Virus record (IMG/VR): IMGVR_UViG_3300050821_013501
Location: 1-50,413 of that record
From: a virus
Direction: 5' to 3' (one strand)
DNA length: 50,413 nt
In this document: positions 8,414 through 15,436 of the stretch, in pieces
How the letters are laid out: every line of letters begins with the position of its first letter
Position numbering within the stretch: the stretch's first letter is position 1
Program-made: the position numbers and the translations under genes
The notes under the pieces: model-generated
The model's input: only the letters and a program-made list of their open reading frames with translations
Databases searched by the model: none
Told to the model about the DNA's origin: nothing

Positions 8414-9347
8414 AACAAAAGTTAAATCAAAACGCCGAAAGTCTTCCGACATCAAAGTTCCGACGAATCAGGAAGACCTTATTCGCGAAATTATCGGCTA
8501 TCATCGTGAAGCACGTTTTGCGTTAAAGCAGCAGGCTAGGTTAGAACGTGCTTGTGAATCTCTCATTGTCTTTCACGTTCTCAAATCCGATCCCAATGAT
8601 AAACCGGCGCTCAAGAAGGCTTATGCCCAAGCGAAAAAAGTTATCAAAGATGCACTCGTCGATCCTAGTCACCCGACGCATCGAGTAGCCATCACGAATG
8701 CGAATGCGGTGCAGCCGATGATCGATCTGCGAGACGACAAAGAATTTGCCATGACAAAGCTTGCGGAGACTTTGCCAGTCTGGCGTGAGTGGGGAAAAGA
8801 TATTCGTGGGTTTGGTTCCTTCGGTCTTGCACAGATTGTCGGCGAGTGTGGTGATCTCACGAAGTACACGACTGTCTCAAAACTCTGGAAACGCCTCGGG
8901 CTCGCTGTGATCGACGGCAAGCGTCAAGGTGCGCCCGGTGAAGGCGCGACAAGCGCGACATGGATCGCACACGGTTACAATCCCACCCGTCGCTCGGTTA
9001 GTTGGAATATCGGACAAGCTTTGTTTAAAGCCCAGAGCGCACGTGTCGATGAAGAAACAGGTGAAGTGTTGTCGGAAGCCGGACACTATCGTGCAATCTA
9101 TGATGCGCGGAAAGTCTACGAACTTACACGAACGAATCTTCTCGTTGTGGCGCATAAACGCGCTATGCGCTATATGGAGAAAATCTTTCTCGCCGATCTT
9201 TGGTCGGCGTGGCGTCAGGCCAACCGCTCGGTGAAACCCACAGATCAATTGCCTGACGCCAGAGCTTGCGACGGGAGCGATCCTGACAATCATGAACCCC
9301 TGCACAAGAGTGTCGCTACCGTCGTACCTGAATTGGAGGCTGCATAG
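8400..9347 (+). CDS. Nop-domain / IS110 C-terminal (Transposase_20)-like protein, Tas-like candidate
   Basis: 315 aa. Residues about 20-95 are a helical, coiled-coil-like region (REARFALKQQARLERA). Residues 130-170 contain the helix-hairpin-helix-like IRGFGSFGLAQIVGECGDL...WKRLGLAV pattern of the IS110 family C-terminal domain. The helix AHKRAMRYMEKIFLADLWSAWR (about 251-272) corresponds to its end. The IS110 N-terminal RuvC-like DEDD domain is absent, and the usual Ser-Gly-Gly around the catalytic serine is not evident. No HNH motif is seen. IS110 C-terminal domains are related to Nop domains of box C/D RNPs and to Tas proteins, all guide-RNA binders. The RNA hairpin array begins 4 nt after the TAG stop, so this is probably its RNA-binding partner. 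A degenerate transposase is the alternative. Confidence 0.75.
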   Translation: METPETKVKSKRRKSSDIKVPTNQEDLIREIIGYHREARFALKQQARLERACESLIVFHVLKSDPNDKPALKKAYAQAKKVIKDALVDPSHPTHRVAITNANAVQPMIDLRDDKEFAMTKLAETLPVWREWGKDIRGFGSFGLAQIVGECGDLTKYTTVSKLWKRLGLAVIDGKRQGAPGEGATSATWIAHGYNPTRRSVSWNIGQALFKAQSARVDEETGEVLSEAGHYRAIYDARKVYELTRTNLLVVAHKRAMRYMEKIFLADLWSAWRQANRSVKPTDQLPDARACDGSDPDNHEPLHKSVATVVPELEAA

Positions 9348-9350
9348 TTT

Positions 9351-9869
9351 CCGCGCGAGCGGAGCGTCCAACCTATTGAACTGTGAAACCCTACGACGAG
9401 TTGTTGGACGCGCAATTTGTGACGAGAGAGACCTGTTGTAATCTGAAACCCTACGTCGGACTGTCGCTCTCGTCACGTCTAATAGAGGAGAAAGAAATTC
9501 CACGAAGGTGGAAGCGTCGGACCGATCACACCATGAAACCCTTTGCTAATTTGTCTGGCGCAGAATTTGTGATGAGAGCGACCAGTAGTTCATTGAGACC
9601 CTGTTGAGAAATGTCGCTCTCGTCGCATCACTAATGGAGAAAGAAATTCTCGTGAAAGCGAGAGCGTCGGACCTACGTAAATTTGAAACCCTTATGTGAT
9701 ATGTTCGACGCATAATTTGTGATGAGAGCGACCTTACCACCCACGAGACCCTAATGAGGACTGTCGCTCTCGTCGCATCTAATCAAGGAGACAGAATTCC
9801 CGTGCTCACGGGAGCGCCGGACCCGAGTGATCGTGAAACCCATGGATGGCCTGTCCGGCGCATTTTTTT
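9351..9869 (+). ncRNA. Tandem dual-variable-loop RNA array (TIGR-like / bridge-RNA-like)
   Basis: Seven hairpins with exact 150-bp periodicity. Type I stems start at 9364, 9514, 9664 and 9814; type II stems at 9421, 9571 and 9721. Each 150-bp unit is: small GNRA-like hairpin, type I hairpin (9-bp stem), type II hairpin (9 to 12 bp). Type I stems covary: GCGTCCAAC/GTTGGACGC, GCGTCGGAC/GTCTGGCGC, GCGTCGGAC/GTTCGACGC, GCGCCGGAC/GTCCGGCGC. Every loop is exactly 30 nt: C, 10 variable, an 8-nt core (TGAAACCC in five, TGAGACCC in H4, CGAGACCC in H6), 10 variable, T. Variable pairs: H1 tattgaactg, tacgacgagt; H2 tgttgtaatc, tacgtcggac; H3 gatcacacca, tttgctaatt; H4 agtagttcat, tgttgagaaa; H5 tacgtaaatt, ttatgtgata; H6 ttaccaccca, taatgaggac; H7 cgagtgatcg, atggatggcc. 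A box C-like GTGATGA precedes stems H4 and H6. No protein is encoded here. Confidence 0.9.
9814..9869 (+). terminator. Rho-independent terminator formed by the last array hairpin
   Basis: GCGCCGGAC (9814-9822) pairs perfectly with GTCCGGCGC (9853-9861) and is followed by A and seven T. The loop still has the 30-nt guide-like format, so the seventh hairpin serves both as array member and terminator. Confidence 0.8.
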
Positions 9870-9879
9870 CTGGGGATGC

Positions 9880-9903
9880 CTCTTGCCTTTTCCCGAGAGG
9901 CTG
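9880..9903 (+). repeat. 24-bp direct repeat, copy 2 (non-coding)
   Basis: Exact copy of 7628-7651 from the 3' end of the ParB-like gene, followed by AAATAGGAG, which also resembles the post-stop region of that gene. Here it follows the array terminator and is probably a recombination or duplication scar. GCCTCT (9878-9883) can pair with AGAGGC (9896-9901). Confidence 0.75.
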
Positions 9904-9942
9904 CATAAATAGGAGTTCCATAGCAGGCGGGTAGGAGGCAAA

Positions 9943-10026
9943 ATGATCTGGGTTCTCTTCTGGATTGCGTTGTCTCCTATTTGTGCTTTTCTTGTAGGGA
10001 CAGCACTCGCCAAGCTGGATCAATAG
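9943..10026 (+). CDS. 27-aa membrane micropeptide
   Basis: ATG preceded by a strong GTAGGAGG ribosome site, 27 codons, stop TAG. The peptide is a single hydrophobic helix (MIWVLFWIALSPICAFLVG) with a short polar end. The next gene starts 2 nt after the stop. The strong ribosome site and the hydrophobic pattern support expression. The function is unknown. Confidence 0.6.
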   Translation: MIWVLFWIALSPICAFLVGTALAKLDQ

Positions 10027-10027
10027 C

Positions 10028-10303
10028 ATGGCGCACTTCACCTTCGAAAAGAAGCTGGAATTGCTGTCTCGTGAAATTATCGATTGTACGCGCAATGCCG
10101 CGACTATGCTTGTGCACCGGGAAGCTATTGCGCTGAAAGGCAAATTTAAAGGGCGTAGAGGTCGTATAACGGGCGTCATATGCAATCCCAAAGACGGCCT
10201 TGTTGCTTGTCTGATGATTTATAAGCACCGCAGTACGGAATTCCTCAATAGCCATGGCGATACGCGTACGTATTGGCCTCTGAAATTCATCAAACTTGTT
10301 TAG
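10028..10303 (+). CDS. Hypothetical protein, 91 aa
   Basis: Unknown function. The basic middle section (KGKFKGRRGRITGVICNPKDG) resembles a small KOW/SH3-like beta barrel, suggesting nucleic-acid binding, but this is inference. It starts 2 nt after the upstream micropeptide stop and ends TAG. Confidence 0.6.
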   Translation: MAHFTFEKKLELLSREIIDCTRNAATMLVHREAIALKGKFKGRRGRITGVICNPKDGLVACLMIYKHRSTEFLNSHGDTRTYWPLKFIKLV

Positions 10304-10312
10304 GAAAATCAG

Positions 10313-10561
10313 ATGACGACTCAGCACGATGCCGCATGGATTGTTGCCGCGCATACTGCTCTTCGCAATAACTATGGCGTTCATAGCGGACTAGCCATTG
10401 CTGTCGCCGAATCCCTCCTCAAGAGAGAAAAGACTGCACAGGCGAACCCCGATTACATCATGCGCTCGCCGGAAGCAGCCGTCATGGCTCACATGGAGTC
10501 CGAAGAAGAGCCGGTCGTCGATCCCGATGGCGAATATCCAGAACCGGAAGCTTCCTTCTGA
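10313..10561 (+). CDS. Hypothetical protein, 82 aa, acidic C-terminus
   Basis: Unknown function. The N-terminal half is helical (ALRNNYGVHSGLAIAVAESLL) and the C-terminal half is acidic and proline-rich. A ribosome site (TAGGAAAAT) precedes the ATG, 9 nt after the previous stop. Confidence 0.6.
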   Translation: MTTQHDAAWIVAAHTALRNNYGVHSGLAIAVAESLLKREKTAQANPDYIMRSPEAAVMAHMESEEEPVVDPDGEYPEPEASF

Positions 10562-10568
10562 TCAGCCT

Positions 10569-10585
10569 GTCAAGTTTTCCGACAG
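10569..10585. repeat. 17-bp intergenic repeat, copy 2
   Basis: Exact copy of 1556-1572, in the gap before the glycosyltransferase gene. It overlaps the 15-bp palindrome at 10580-10594. Confidence 0.6.
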
Positions 10586-10594
10586 ATACTGTCG
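10580..10594. promoter_or_regulatory. Candidate operator palindrome
   Basis: CGACAG-ATA-CTGTCG is a perfect 6+3+6 inverted repeat in an intergenic gap. Related half-sites (CGACA/TGTCG) flank the rIIA promoter and lie upstream of the 38440 regulator gene, so a phage repressor may bind here (inference). Confidence 0.45.
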
Positions 10595-10679
10595 AATTCA
10601 CAAACATGTAACTTTACTTCCCAACGCATTGTATTAGAAAGGATATGCGAGTTGATTCGTGCTGACCAAAGGGAATGTG

Positions 10680-11627
10680 ATGCGTCCGGAAATGTTGACT
10701 GTAGTAGCTGTATTGAATAATCCCCTTCGTTGGAATACACGCGTCGCCCACTTTCGAAATCTCATCAATCATCTGATCGCAAGTCGTGCCCGCGTCGTGA
10801 TTGTCGAATGTGCCTATGGCGAGCGTCCATTCGAGATCGCGGACCAACCCGGCATCAAGCTGGTACAAGTTCGCTCCAAAACGGTCCTCTGGCAGAAAGA
10901 GAATCTAATTCGTCTTGGCCTCCTGCATGCCGGTGACTGGAATTATGCGGCGTGGATCGACGGCGATTCGCATATGACCCATCCCGACTGGGTTATGGAG
11001 ACCCTGCATGCTCTACAGCTTTACAAGGTCGTCCAAATCTCATCTGAGATGATTTCTCTAGGGCCGAAGCACGAGCATCTCGGCGTCGCGCCGTCGCTCA
11101 TGAAACGTTATCAAGATCATCTCTGGGATACGCAGCCCGGCCCGAATGGCAGCATCTATGACGACTCGAATCTGGATTGGCTAAAGAAGCATGGCTATCC
11201 CGGCTTGGCATGGGCTTACCGGCGCGAGGCCTATGACGATCTGGGAGGCTTGCTCGATCTCTGTATTCTTGGCTCCGGTGATCACCATATGGCTTATGGA
11301 CTGCTTGGACTGCCGGACCCGACCGCTGAGCGGGGTGGATGTCGCTACGCCGCCATGGTATCCGCATGGCGCGAACGCGCTTCTCGACATATCTGTGGGG
11401 ATGTCGGCTTGGTTCCCGGAGTCGCGGTTCATTTCTGGCACGGAAATTACGCCAAGAGACGCTATAGCAGCCGCTGGCATATTCTTTCCGAGAACGAGTA
11501 CGATCCCGACCGGGATGTCTGCTATGACGCCCAAGGGCTTCTAAAGCTTACTGGGAACAAGCCCCAGTTGCGAGATGAATTGAGGGTCTACTTCTCTCAG
11601 CGTGACGAGGATTCAACGGAGCTTTAA
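10680..11627 (+). CDS. Glycosyltransferase-like protein (GT-A fold candidate)
   Basis: 315 aa. The N-terminus (LTVVAVLNNPLRWNTRVAHFR) and the WIDGDSHM motif near residue 103 fit the nucleotide-sugar and metal-binding regions of GT-A glycosyltransferases. GYPGLAWAYRREAYDDLGGL and GSGDHHMA later in the protein match the acceptor side. A phage enzyme of this type could modify host surface sugars or phage DNA bases; the sequence does not decide which. ATG 10680 is preferred over GTG 10659 because AAAGGG lies just upstream. Confidence 0.7.
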   Translation: MRPEMLTVVAVLNNPLRWNTRVAHFRNLINHLIASRARVVIVECAYGERPFEIADQPGIKLVQVRSKTVLWQKENLIRLGLLHAGDWNYAAWIDGDSHMTHPDWVMETLHALQLYKVVQISSEMISLGPKHEHLGVAPSLMKRYQDHLWDTQPGPNGSIYDDSNLDWLKKHGYPGLAWAYRREAYDDLGGLLDLCILGSGDHHMAYGLLGLPDPTAERGGCRYAAMVSAWRERASRHICGDVGLVPGVAVHFWHGNYAKRRYSSRWHILSENEYDPDRDVCYDAQGLLKLTGNKPQLRDELRVYFSQRDEDSTEL

Positions 11628-11869
11628 TGCGCCTGCGCTACCTGAAGCGTCCCGGTGCTACGTTCAGCATGGCGGGAGCCGCGATGGTTGCTTTCCACCT
11701 TACCGTTCCCGGTATAGGCGATTTGACGCCGTGGGGATTCGGAGTCATGCTTGCCGGATCGCTGTTATGGGCCGGAGTTGGGGTAAAGACCAAGGACAAA
11801 GCCGTCCTAGCCCAATGGGTCTTTTTCACGGCTCTGAACTTGATCGGCATCTGGAGATGGCGCGGATGA
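11627..11869 (+). CDS. Small membrane protein, 80 aa
   Basis: The start overlaps the previous stop (TAATG). Three hydrophobic segments are visible (about 14-28, 36-52 and 61-76), ending LNLIGIWRWRG, a pattern seen in small PnuC/PQ-loop-like membrane proteins. A transporter function cannot be claimed at this length. Confidence 0.65.
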   Translation: MRLRYLKRPGATFSMAGAAMVAFHLTVPGIGDLTPWGFGVMLAGSLLWAGVGVKTKDKAVLAQWVFFTALNLIGIWRWRG

Positions 11870-12066
11870 GCCTTCAAACCGCAAGACTTTTGCATGACGA
11901 AATCGAGAAGCAGATTGAATATGATTTCGATCAGGGCGGCTACATGGTCGTTCATTCTTCTGGTCAGATCGTCGTCCCGCTTTGCCCTGAATGGTGGGGC
12001 CACGCATTTGTCAAACAGATGGCGAGGAAACTTCCCGGCGAACTTTACAGTGTTGAAAAATTTTGA
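11866..12066 (+). CDS. Hypothetical protein, 66 aa
   Basis: ATGA overlap with the preceding membrane protein gene and a TGATG junction with the next. Contains HDEIEKQIEYDFDQGGY and ends ARKLPGELYSVEKF. Unknown function; the tight packing on both sides supports it as real. Confidence 0.6.
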   Translation: MSLQTARLLHDEIEKQIEYDFDQGGYMVVHSSGQIVVPLCPEWWGHAFVKQMARKLPGELYSVEKF

Positions 12067-12581
12067 TGCCTAGAATTCTCGATATCCATTCCGATCATCC
12101 CTATCCAAGTTGCGAGCTATCAAACTTCGCTCCACATTATTTTGTGTTCGATAATGTCTTCTGCGCGAGCATGGAAGGATTGATCCAAGCTTTCAAATTT
12201 TCCGATCCAGAGGTCCAGAAAAAAGTCTGCGGGCTCGAAGGGATAATTGCCAAAAAGCGCGGTAGGCAAATGAACCTTGTCTGGAAGGGGCTGCAAGTCG
12301 TCTGGTGGAATGGGGTAGAAATGCCCCGCGAATCGCAAGAGTATCAGCTTCTTCTCAACCGAGCTTACACTGCACTTTTCCATCAGGTTACGCGTTTTAG
12401 GAAAGCGTTGGTGGATAGTAGAGACAGCATCTTGCGCCACTCTATCGGTTCGAACGATCCAGAACATACTGTTTTGACAGAGGAGGAATTTACATCCCGG
12501 CTCACAGCCTTGCGACTGTTTGCGCAGAAATTAGAAAAGGGGAAAAGTCACATGGACAATCCCTTGGCTATGAGCCTTTAG
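12066..12581 (+). CDS. NADAR-like domain protein
   Basis: 171 aa. CELSNFAPHYFVFDN followed by CASMEGLIQAFKF matches the N-terminal signature of NADAR (YbiA/DUF1768-like) proteins, some of which remove ADP-ribose from modified nucleic acid. The middle and C-terminal parts are more divergent than in the second NADAR gene at 25860. The ATG overlaps the upstream TGA. Stop TAG. Counter-defence is plausible but unproven. Confidence 0.7.
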   Translation: MPRILDIHSDHPYPSCELSNFAPHYFVFDNVFCASMEGLIQAFKFSDPEVQKKVCGLEGIIAKKRGRQMNLVWKGLQVVWWNGVEMPRESQEYQLLLNRAYTALFHQVTRFRKALVDSRDSILRHSIGSNDPEHTVLTEEEFTSRLTALRLFAQKLEKGKSHMDNPLAMSL

Positions 12582-12593
12582 TCCATTGAATCT

Positions 12594-12622
12594 TTGACAG
12601 ACGAGTCCTGATCTCCGACACT
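12594..12622 (+). promoter_or_regulatory. Weak promoter candidate before the SNF2 helicase
   Basis: TTGACA, 17 nt and GACACT. Only the -35 box is good. It lies in the 67-nt gap before the helicase start and contains the CCGACA element seen in other gaps. Confidence 0.3.
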
Positions 12623-12648
12623 CCGAGTCCATTTGGATTCGGATTCGC

Positions 12649-14520
12649 ATGGCTCATCTCGATTATAAAGACGGCTATTTCTGCGGCATCGGCACTTACG
12701 AAGAACGTGAAATCTGGAAGAAAGCTGGATTCACGCGATCTGCCGTCCGTAAATGCTGGATCACCACCGATCAGGTACTAGCCGAGCAAGTCAAAGTCCC
12801 ATGGACTGATCGTGCATTACGACACGTTGAAGAGAAAGCTGCACAAGCCGAACTCTCCGCGAAAATGTCGTATGCGGATACTACGGACTTTAGAAGTCCG
12901 GTTCCGAATAAAATCCACCCCGTCACCGGTAAACAGCTAGAACCGTTTCGTTATCAGGATGCGGGCGTCGAATATTGCCTGCCACGGACAGATGCGCTGA
13001 TCGCCGATCAGCCCGGTTTAGGCAAGACACTACAAGGCATTTTGTTGTTCAATGCCGATGAGAAGATCAGGCAAGTTTTGATCGTCTCTCCGGCAGGATT
13101 GAAGATTCACTGGAAACGTGAATTTGATCTTTGGAAGACACGTAACGTCAGTGTCGGAATTGCTGAGGCAAAACGAAAAGAACTTATTAGAGTCGGGACG
13201 TACAAAAACGGAAAGAATAAGTATAAGTGGATTGAAGAGCCTGATTTCTGGCCTAATACCGATGTCGTTGTTATTAATTATCATATTCTTGAACGCTTCG
13301 CAGATAAAATCAAAGGTCATACGTGGGACTTGCTTATTTGTGACGAAGCGCATGCTCTAAAAACCATAGACTCCAGTCGTACGCTCCACGTACTCGGCGG
13401 TACTCGCCTTGAAGAGTCGGAGATCAATGGGCGCACGTTCAAGAAACGCGTTCGCTACGAACCTATTGCCGCACTGCGTCGTCTCTTCCTCACCGGCACC
13501 CCGATCATGAACCGGCCTATCGAACTTTGGCCCATGGTCCAAGCGTTTGATCCCGAAGGACTTGGTAAAGACTATCTCAGATTTGTTTATCGCTATTGTG
13601 ATGCATTCTTCGATTCTAGTCGAGGTCCGAAAGGCGCGCTGAATGTCTTGGGTGCATCCTATCAGGAAGAACTCGGACAAAAACTACGTGAAGCTTTCAT
13701 GATTCGCCGATTGCGCTCCGAGGTGCAATCCGATCTTCCCGAAAAGCAGCGCCGCGTCATCATCATCGATTCTCCGGATATTCGTGCTCTCGTCATGAAG
13801 GAAGACGAGCTAACTCAAGCTCTCGGTCTTTACGAAAATACGATCCTTAAGGGGATTGAAGAAGAACACGAACGGGATGCGGCTATCGGAACGATGGTTG
13901 TAGAACGCGCACGCCTCATGGGACTGGATGCTGCGCTCGGTGATCCTGATAAACCCAATTTCAGTAAGCTCGATGTGGATTATATTGCTGCGATTACAGG
14001 TCTCCAAGTTCCAGAAATCCAGATTATCTTCGAGCAGATCGCAACGGTGCGCCGCGATCTCGGGCTCGCCAAAATGTCAGCGACCGTTCCATGGATTAAG
14101 GATTTTCTTGATGGCGGCGATAAGCTTGTCGTCTTCGCATATCACACAGATGTTGTTAAAGGACTCGCCGAAGAACTTAGGAAATACAATCCAGCCGTAA
14201 TTTGGGGTGGTACGCCACCACACAAACGTCAAGCCGAAGTCGATAAATTTCAGGATGATGAATCCTGCCGCGTTATTATTCTGAATATTGATGCAGGTGG
14301 TGTGGGATATACGCTCACACGTGCAAAAGACGTGGCATTCGTGGAAGGCGATTGGGTTCCAAGCAAATTGATTCAAGCATTTGACCGTATTTGTAGGATT
14401 GGTCAGCTTGCTGCCGCGCTTATGGGCTACTTCCTAGTCGCAGACGGATCATTGGATTGCCGTATCGCACAGTCATCTCAGATGAAGGAAGAGAACATCG
14501 ACCGCATTCTGGACAGCTAA
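12649..14520 (+). CDS. SNF2-family DNA helicase/translocase
   Basis: 623 aa. SF2 motifs are in order: ADQPGLGKT (motif I, about 119-127), ICDEAHALK (DEAH, about 230), LTGTPIMNRP (motif III), VFAYHTDV (IV), LNIDAGGVGYTLT (V) and FDRICRIGQ (VI, QxxGRxxR-type as in SNF2). Such phage enzymes remodel branched DNA or displace proteins during replication and recombination. It ends just before a small membrane-peptide gene. Confidence 0.9.
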   Translation: MAHLDYKDGYFCGIGTYEEREIWKKAGFTRSAVRKCWITTDQVLAEQVKVPWTDRALRHVEEKAAQAELSAKMSYADTTDFRSPVPNKIHPVTGKQLEPFRYQDAGVEYCLPRTDALIADQPGLGKTLQGILLFNADEKIRQVLIVSPAGLKIHWKREFDLWKTRNVSVGIAEAKRKELIRVGTYKNGKNKYKWIEEPDFWPNTDVVVINYHILERFADKIKGHTWDLLICDEAHALKTIDSSRTLHVLGGTRLEESEINGRTFKKRVRYEPIAALRRLFLTGTPIMNRPIELWPMVQAFDPEGLGKDYLRFVYRYCDAFFDSSRGPKGALNVLGASYQEELGQKLREAFMIRRLRSEVQSDLPEKQRRVIIIDSPDIRALVMKEDELTQALGLYENTILKGIEEEHERDAAIGTMVVERARLMGLDAALGDPDKPNFSKLDVDYIAAITGLQVPEIQIIFEQIATVRRDLGLAKMSATVPWIKDFLDGGDKLVVFAYHTDVVKGLAEELRKYNPAVIWGGTPPHKRQAEVDKFQDDESCRVIILNIDAGGVGYTLTRAKDVAFVEGDWVPSKLIQAFDRICRIGQLAAALMGYFLVADGSLDCRIAQSSQMKEENIDRILDS

Positions 14521-14560
14521 TTTGCATAGCAGACCTGTCCAGATTTGTGAATAGTAATCC

Positions 14561-14588
14561 TTGCATTCAGGACTCATTATGGTATGTT
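14561..14588 (+). promoter_or_regulatory. Promoter candidate with overlapping palindrome
   Basis: TTGCAT, 16 nt and TATGTT. An ATGTTGCA-T-TGCAACAT inverted repeat (14584-14600) covers the -10 region, suggesting repressor control of the small gene at 14620. Confidence 0.4.
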
Positions 14589-14619
14589 GCATTGCAACAT
14601 AACCAAAAAGGATTCTCCC

Positions 14620-14712
14620 ATGTTTGCAGTCGTTGTCCTTATGATCGCCGCAACCGCGATCACAGGCACCCGTGCAGCCGCAGCGGTGACCCGTAGCGCC
14701 TTCGCGACCTAA
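14620..14712 (+). CDS. 30-aa hydrophobic micropeptide
   Basis: AAAAAGGA precedes the ATG; 30 codons end in TAA. The peptide is Ala-rich and hydrophobic (MFAVVVLMIAATAITGTRAAA) and could be a membrane peptide or a secreted leader. It meets the convergent gene at 14713 end to end. Unknown function. Confidence 0.45.
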   Translation: MFAVVVLMIAATAITGTRAAAAVTRSAFAT

Positions 14713-15171
14713 TCAGCCCCAGTTACTCGTCAGTAGCCAGCGTGGCGCTGCGCCCTTGATTCCATGCTCTGCGCAGAAATCAATGAGCATCTGTACTTTC
14801 TCAGCCGGGATCGAGGGCAGCATGATATCTCTGGGCTCCCCATCCCATGCCTTCATGACGGTCCCACGTAGCGCTATGATATAAAGCGGATAATCGCACG
14901 AACAGTGTGCGACGACCTCGATAGGAAATTCGGCGACAGCTTTACGTTGCCTGTCCCAATAATAAGACCATGCCGTGTTCTTGCTCCCTTGCACCCATTC
15001 TTCTTGCGGCGCAATGATCCCGGCTTGTTCGGCGATCCATTTTTCAAAATTCTCTTCGCTGAATCCTGAAGCGTATTCAGGATCGTCGCCTTCTTCGATT
15101 TCCGGAAAGAGAGCATCATCCTCGTCGAGAGGAATTCCGAATGCGATGATGCCGCTTGCTGACATGCCCAT
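14713..15171 (-). CDS. Hypothetical protein, 152 aa
   Basis: Unknown function. The N-terminal half is acidic (LDEDDALFPEIEEGDDPEYASG) and the second half has a Cys/His pair (VAHCSCDYPLYIIALRG). It lies just downstream of the terminator that ends the RNA operon. No good ribosome site is visible, so ATG 15165 is an alternative start. Confidence 0.65.
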   Translation of the reverse strand: MGMSASGIIAFGIPLDEDDALFPEIEEGDDPEYASGFSEENFEKWIAEQAGIIAPQEEWVQGSKNTAWSYYWDRQRKAVAEFPIEVVAHCSCDYPLYIIALRGTVMKAWDGEPRDIMLPSIPAEKVQMLIDFCAEHGIKGAAPRWLLTSNWG

Positions 15172-15173
15172 GT

Positions 15174-15207
15174 GAAAAGACCCGTGTCGGAGTTACGGAC
15201 ACGGGTC
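15174..15207 (-). terminator. Rho-independent terminator of the tRNA/ncRNA operon
   Basis: On the minus strand GACCCGTGTC pairs perfectly with GACACGGGTC (10 bp, 9-nt loop) and is followed by TTTTC. It lies 26 nt behind the last tRNA. Confidence 0.8.
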
Positions 15208-15232
15208 TACTTCATTCTGGACAGGTTGTAAA

Positions 15233-15310
15233 TGGTTGTCCCGGTGCGATTCGAACGCACGATCAATCCGTTATGAGCAGATGGCTTTGGACCAACTAAG
15301 CTACGGGACT
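15233..15310 (-). tRNA. tRNA-Met-like (anticodon CAT)
   Basis: Cloverleaf with GTCCCG/CGGGAC acceptor (6 pairs plus an A1:A72 mismatch), D-arm GCTTAGTTGGTCCAAAGC, anticodon arm ATCTG-CTCATAA-CGGAT, T-arm GTGCG-TTCGAAT-CGCAC and encoded CCA. An open 1:72 pair is an initiator feature, but the anticodon stem lacks the GGG/CCC of initiators. tRNA-Ile2 with modified C34 is an alternative. Confidence 0.85.
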
Positions 15311-15318
15311 ATATTAAA

Positions 15319-15390
15319 TTGTAAGGCCGAAAATCATCCTCACGAATGATTCAATCTCACCATGATGAGACCCTAAATATGGCCTTACAA
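15319..15390 (-). ncRNA. Three-way-junction RNA element 1
   Basis: Outer stem TTGTAAGGCC/GGCCTTACAA (10 bp) encloses GTCTCAT-catg-GTGAGAT and AATCAT-tcgtgagg-ATGATT. Element 2 (15437-15508) has the same architecture with changed but still paired bases, so the structure is conserved. It is unlike a tRNA and of unknown function. Confidence 0.7.
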
Positions 15391-15429
15391 ACTGGTTATG
15401 AGCAGAGGACCAACTAAGCTACGGGACGA
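15391..15429 (-). pseudogene. 5'-half tRNA-Met-like fragment
   Basis: GTCCCGTAGCTTAGTTGGTCC followed by TCTGCTCATAACCAG copies the acceptor, D-loop and anticodon of the tRNA at 15233-15310, with a 5-nt deletion at the end of the D-arm. It runs into three-way-junction element 1 instead of a T-arm. It is either a duplication remnant or a processed tRNA-like leader. Confidence 0.65.
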
Positions 15430-15436
15430 TATAAGG

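Noticed and set aside
8400-9347. Complete IS110 insertion element
   Set aside because: No N-terminal DEDD domain, no recognisable terminal core sites or target duplication, and the gene is packed in an operon.
9383-9740. Open frames of 74 aa (+) and 64 aa (-) inside the array
   Set aside because: They follow the RNA repeat pattern on both strands and have no ribosome site; the constraint is on pairing, not codons.
9351-9869. CRISPR array
   Set aside because: Repeats are hairpins with short 10-nt variable arms inside loops, not 25-40-nt spacers between identical direct repeats, and no Cas genes are present.
9751-10191. 146-aa minus-strand frame
   Set aside because: It overlaps the array terminator, the 24-bp repeat and two plus-strand genes with good ribosome sites.
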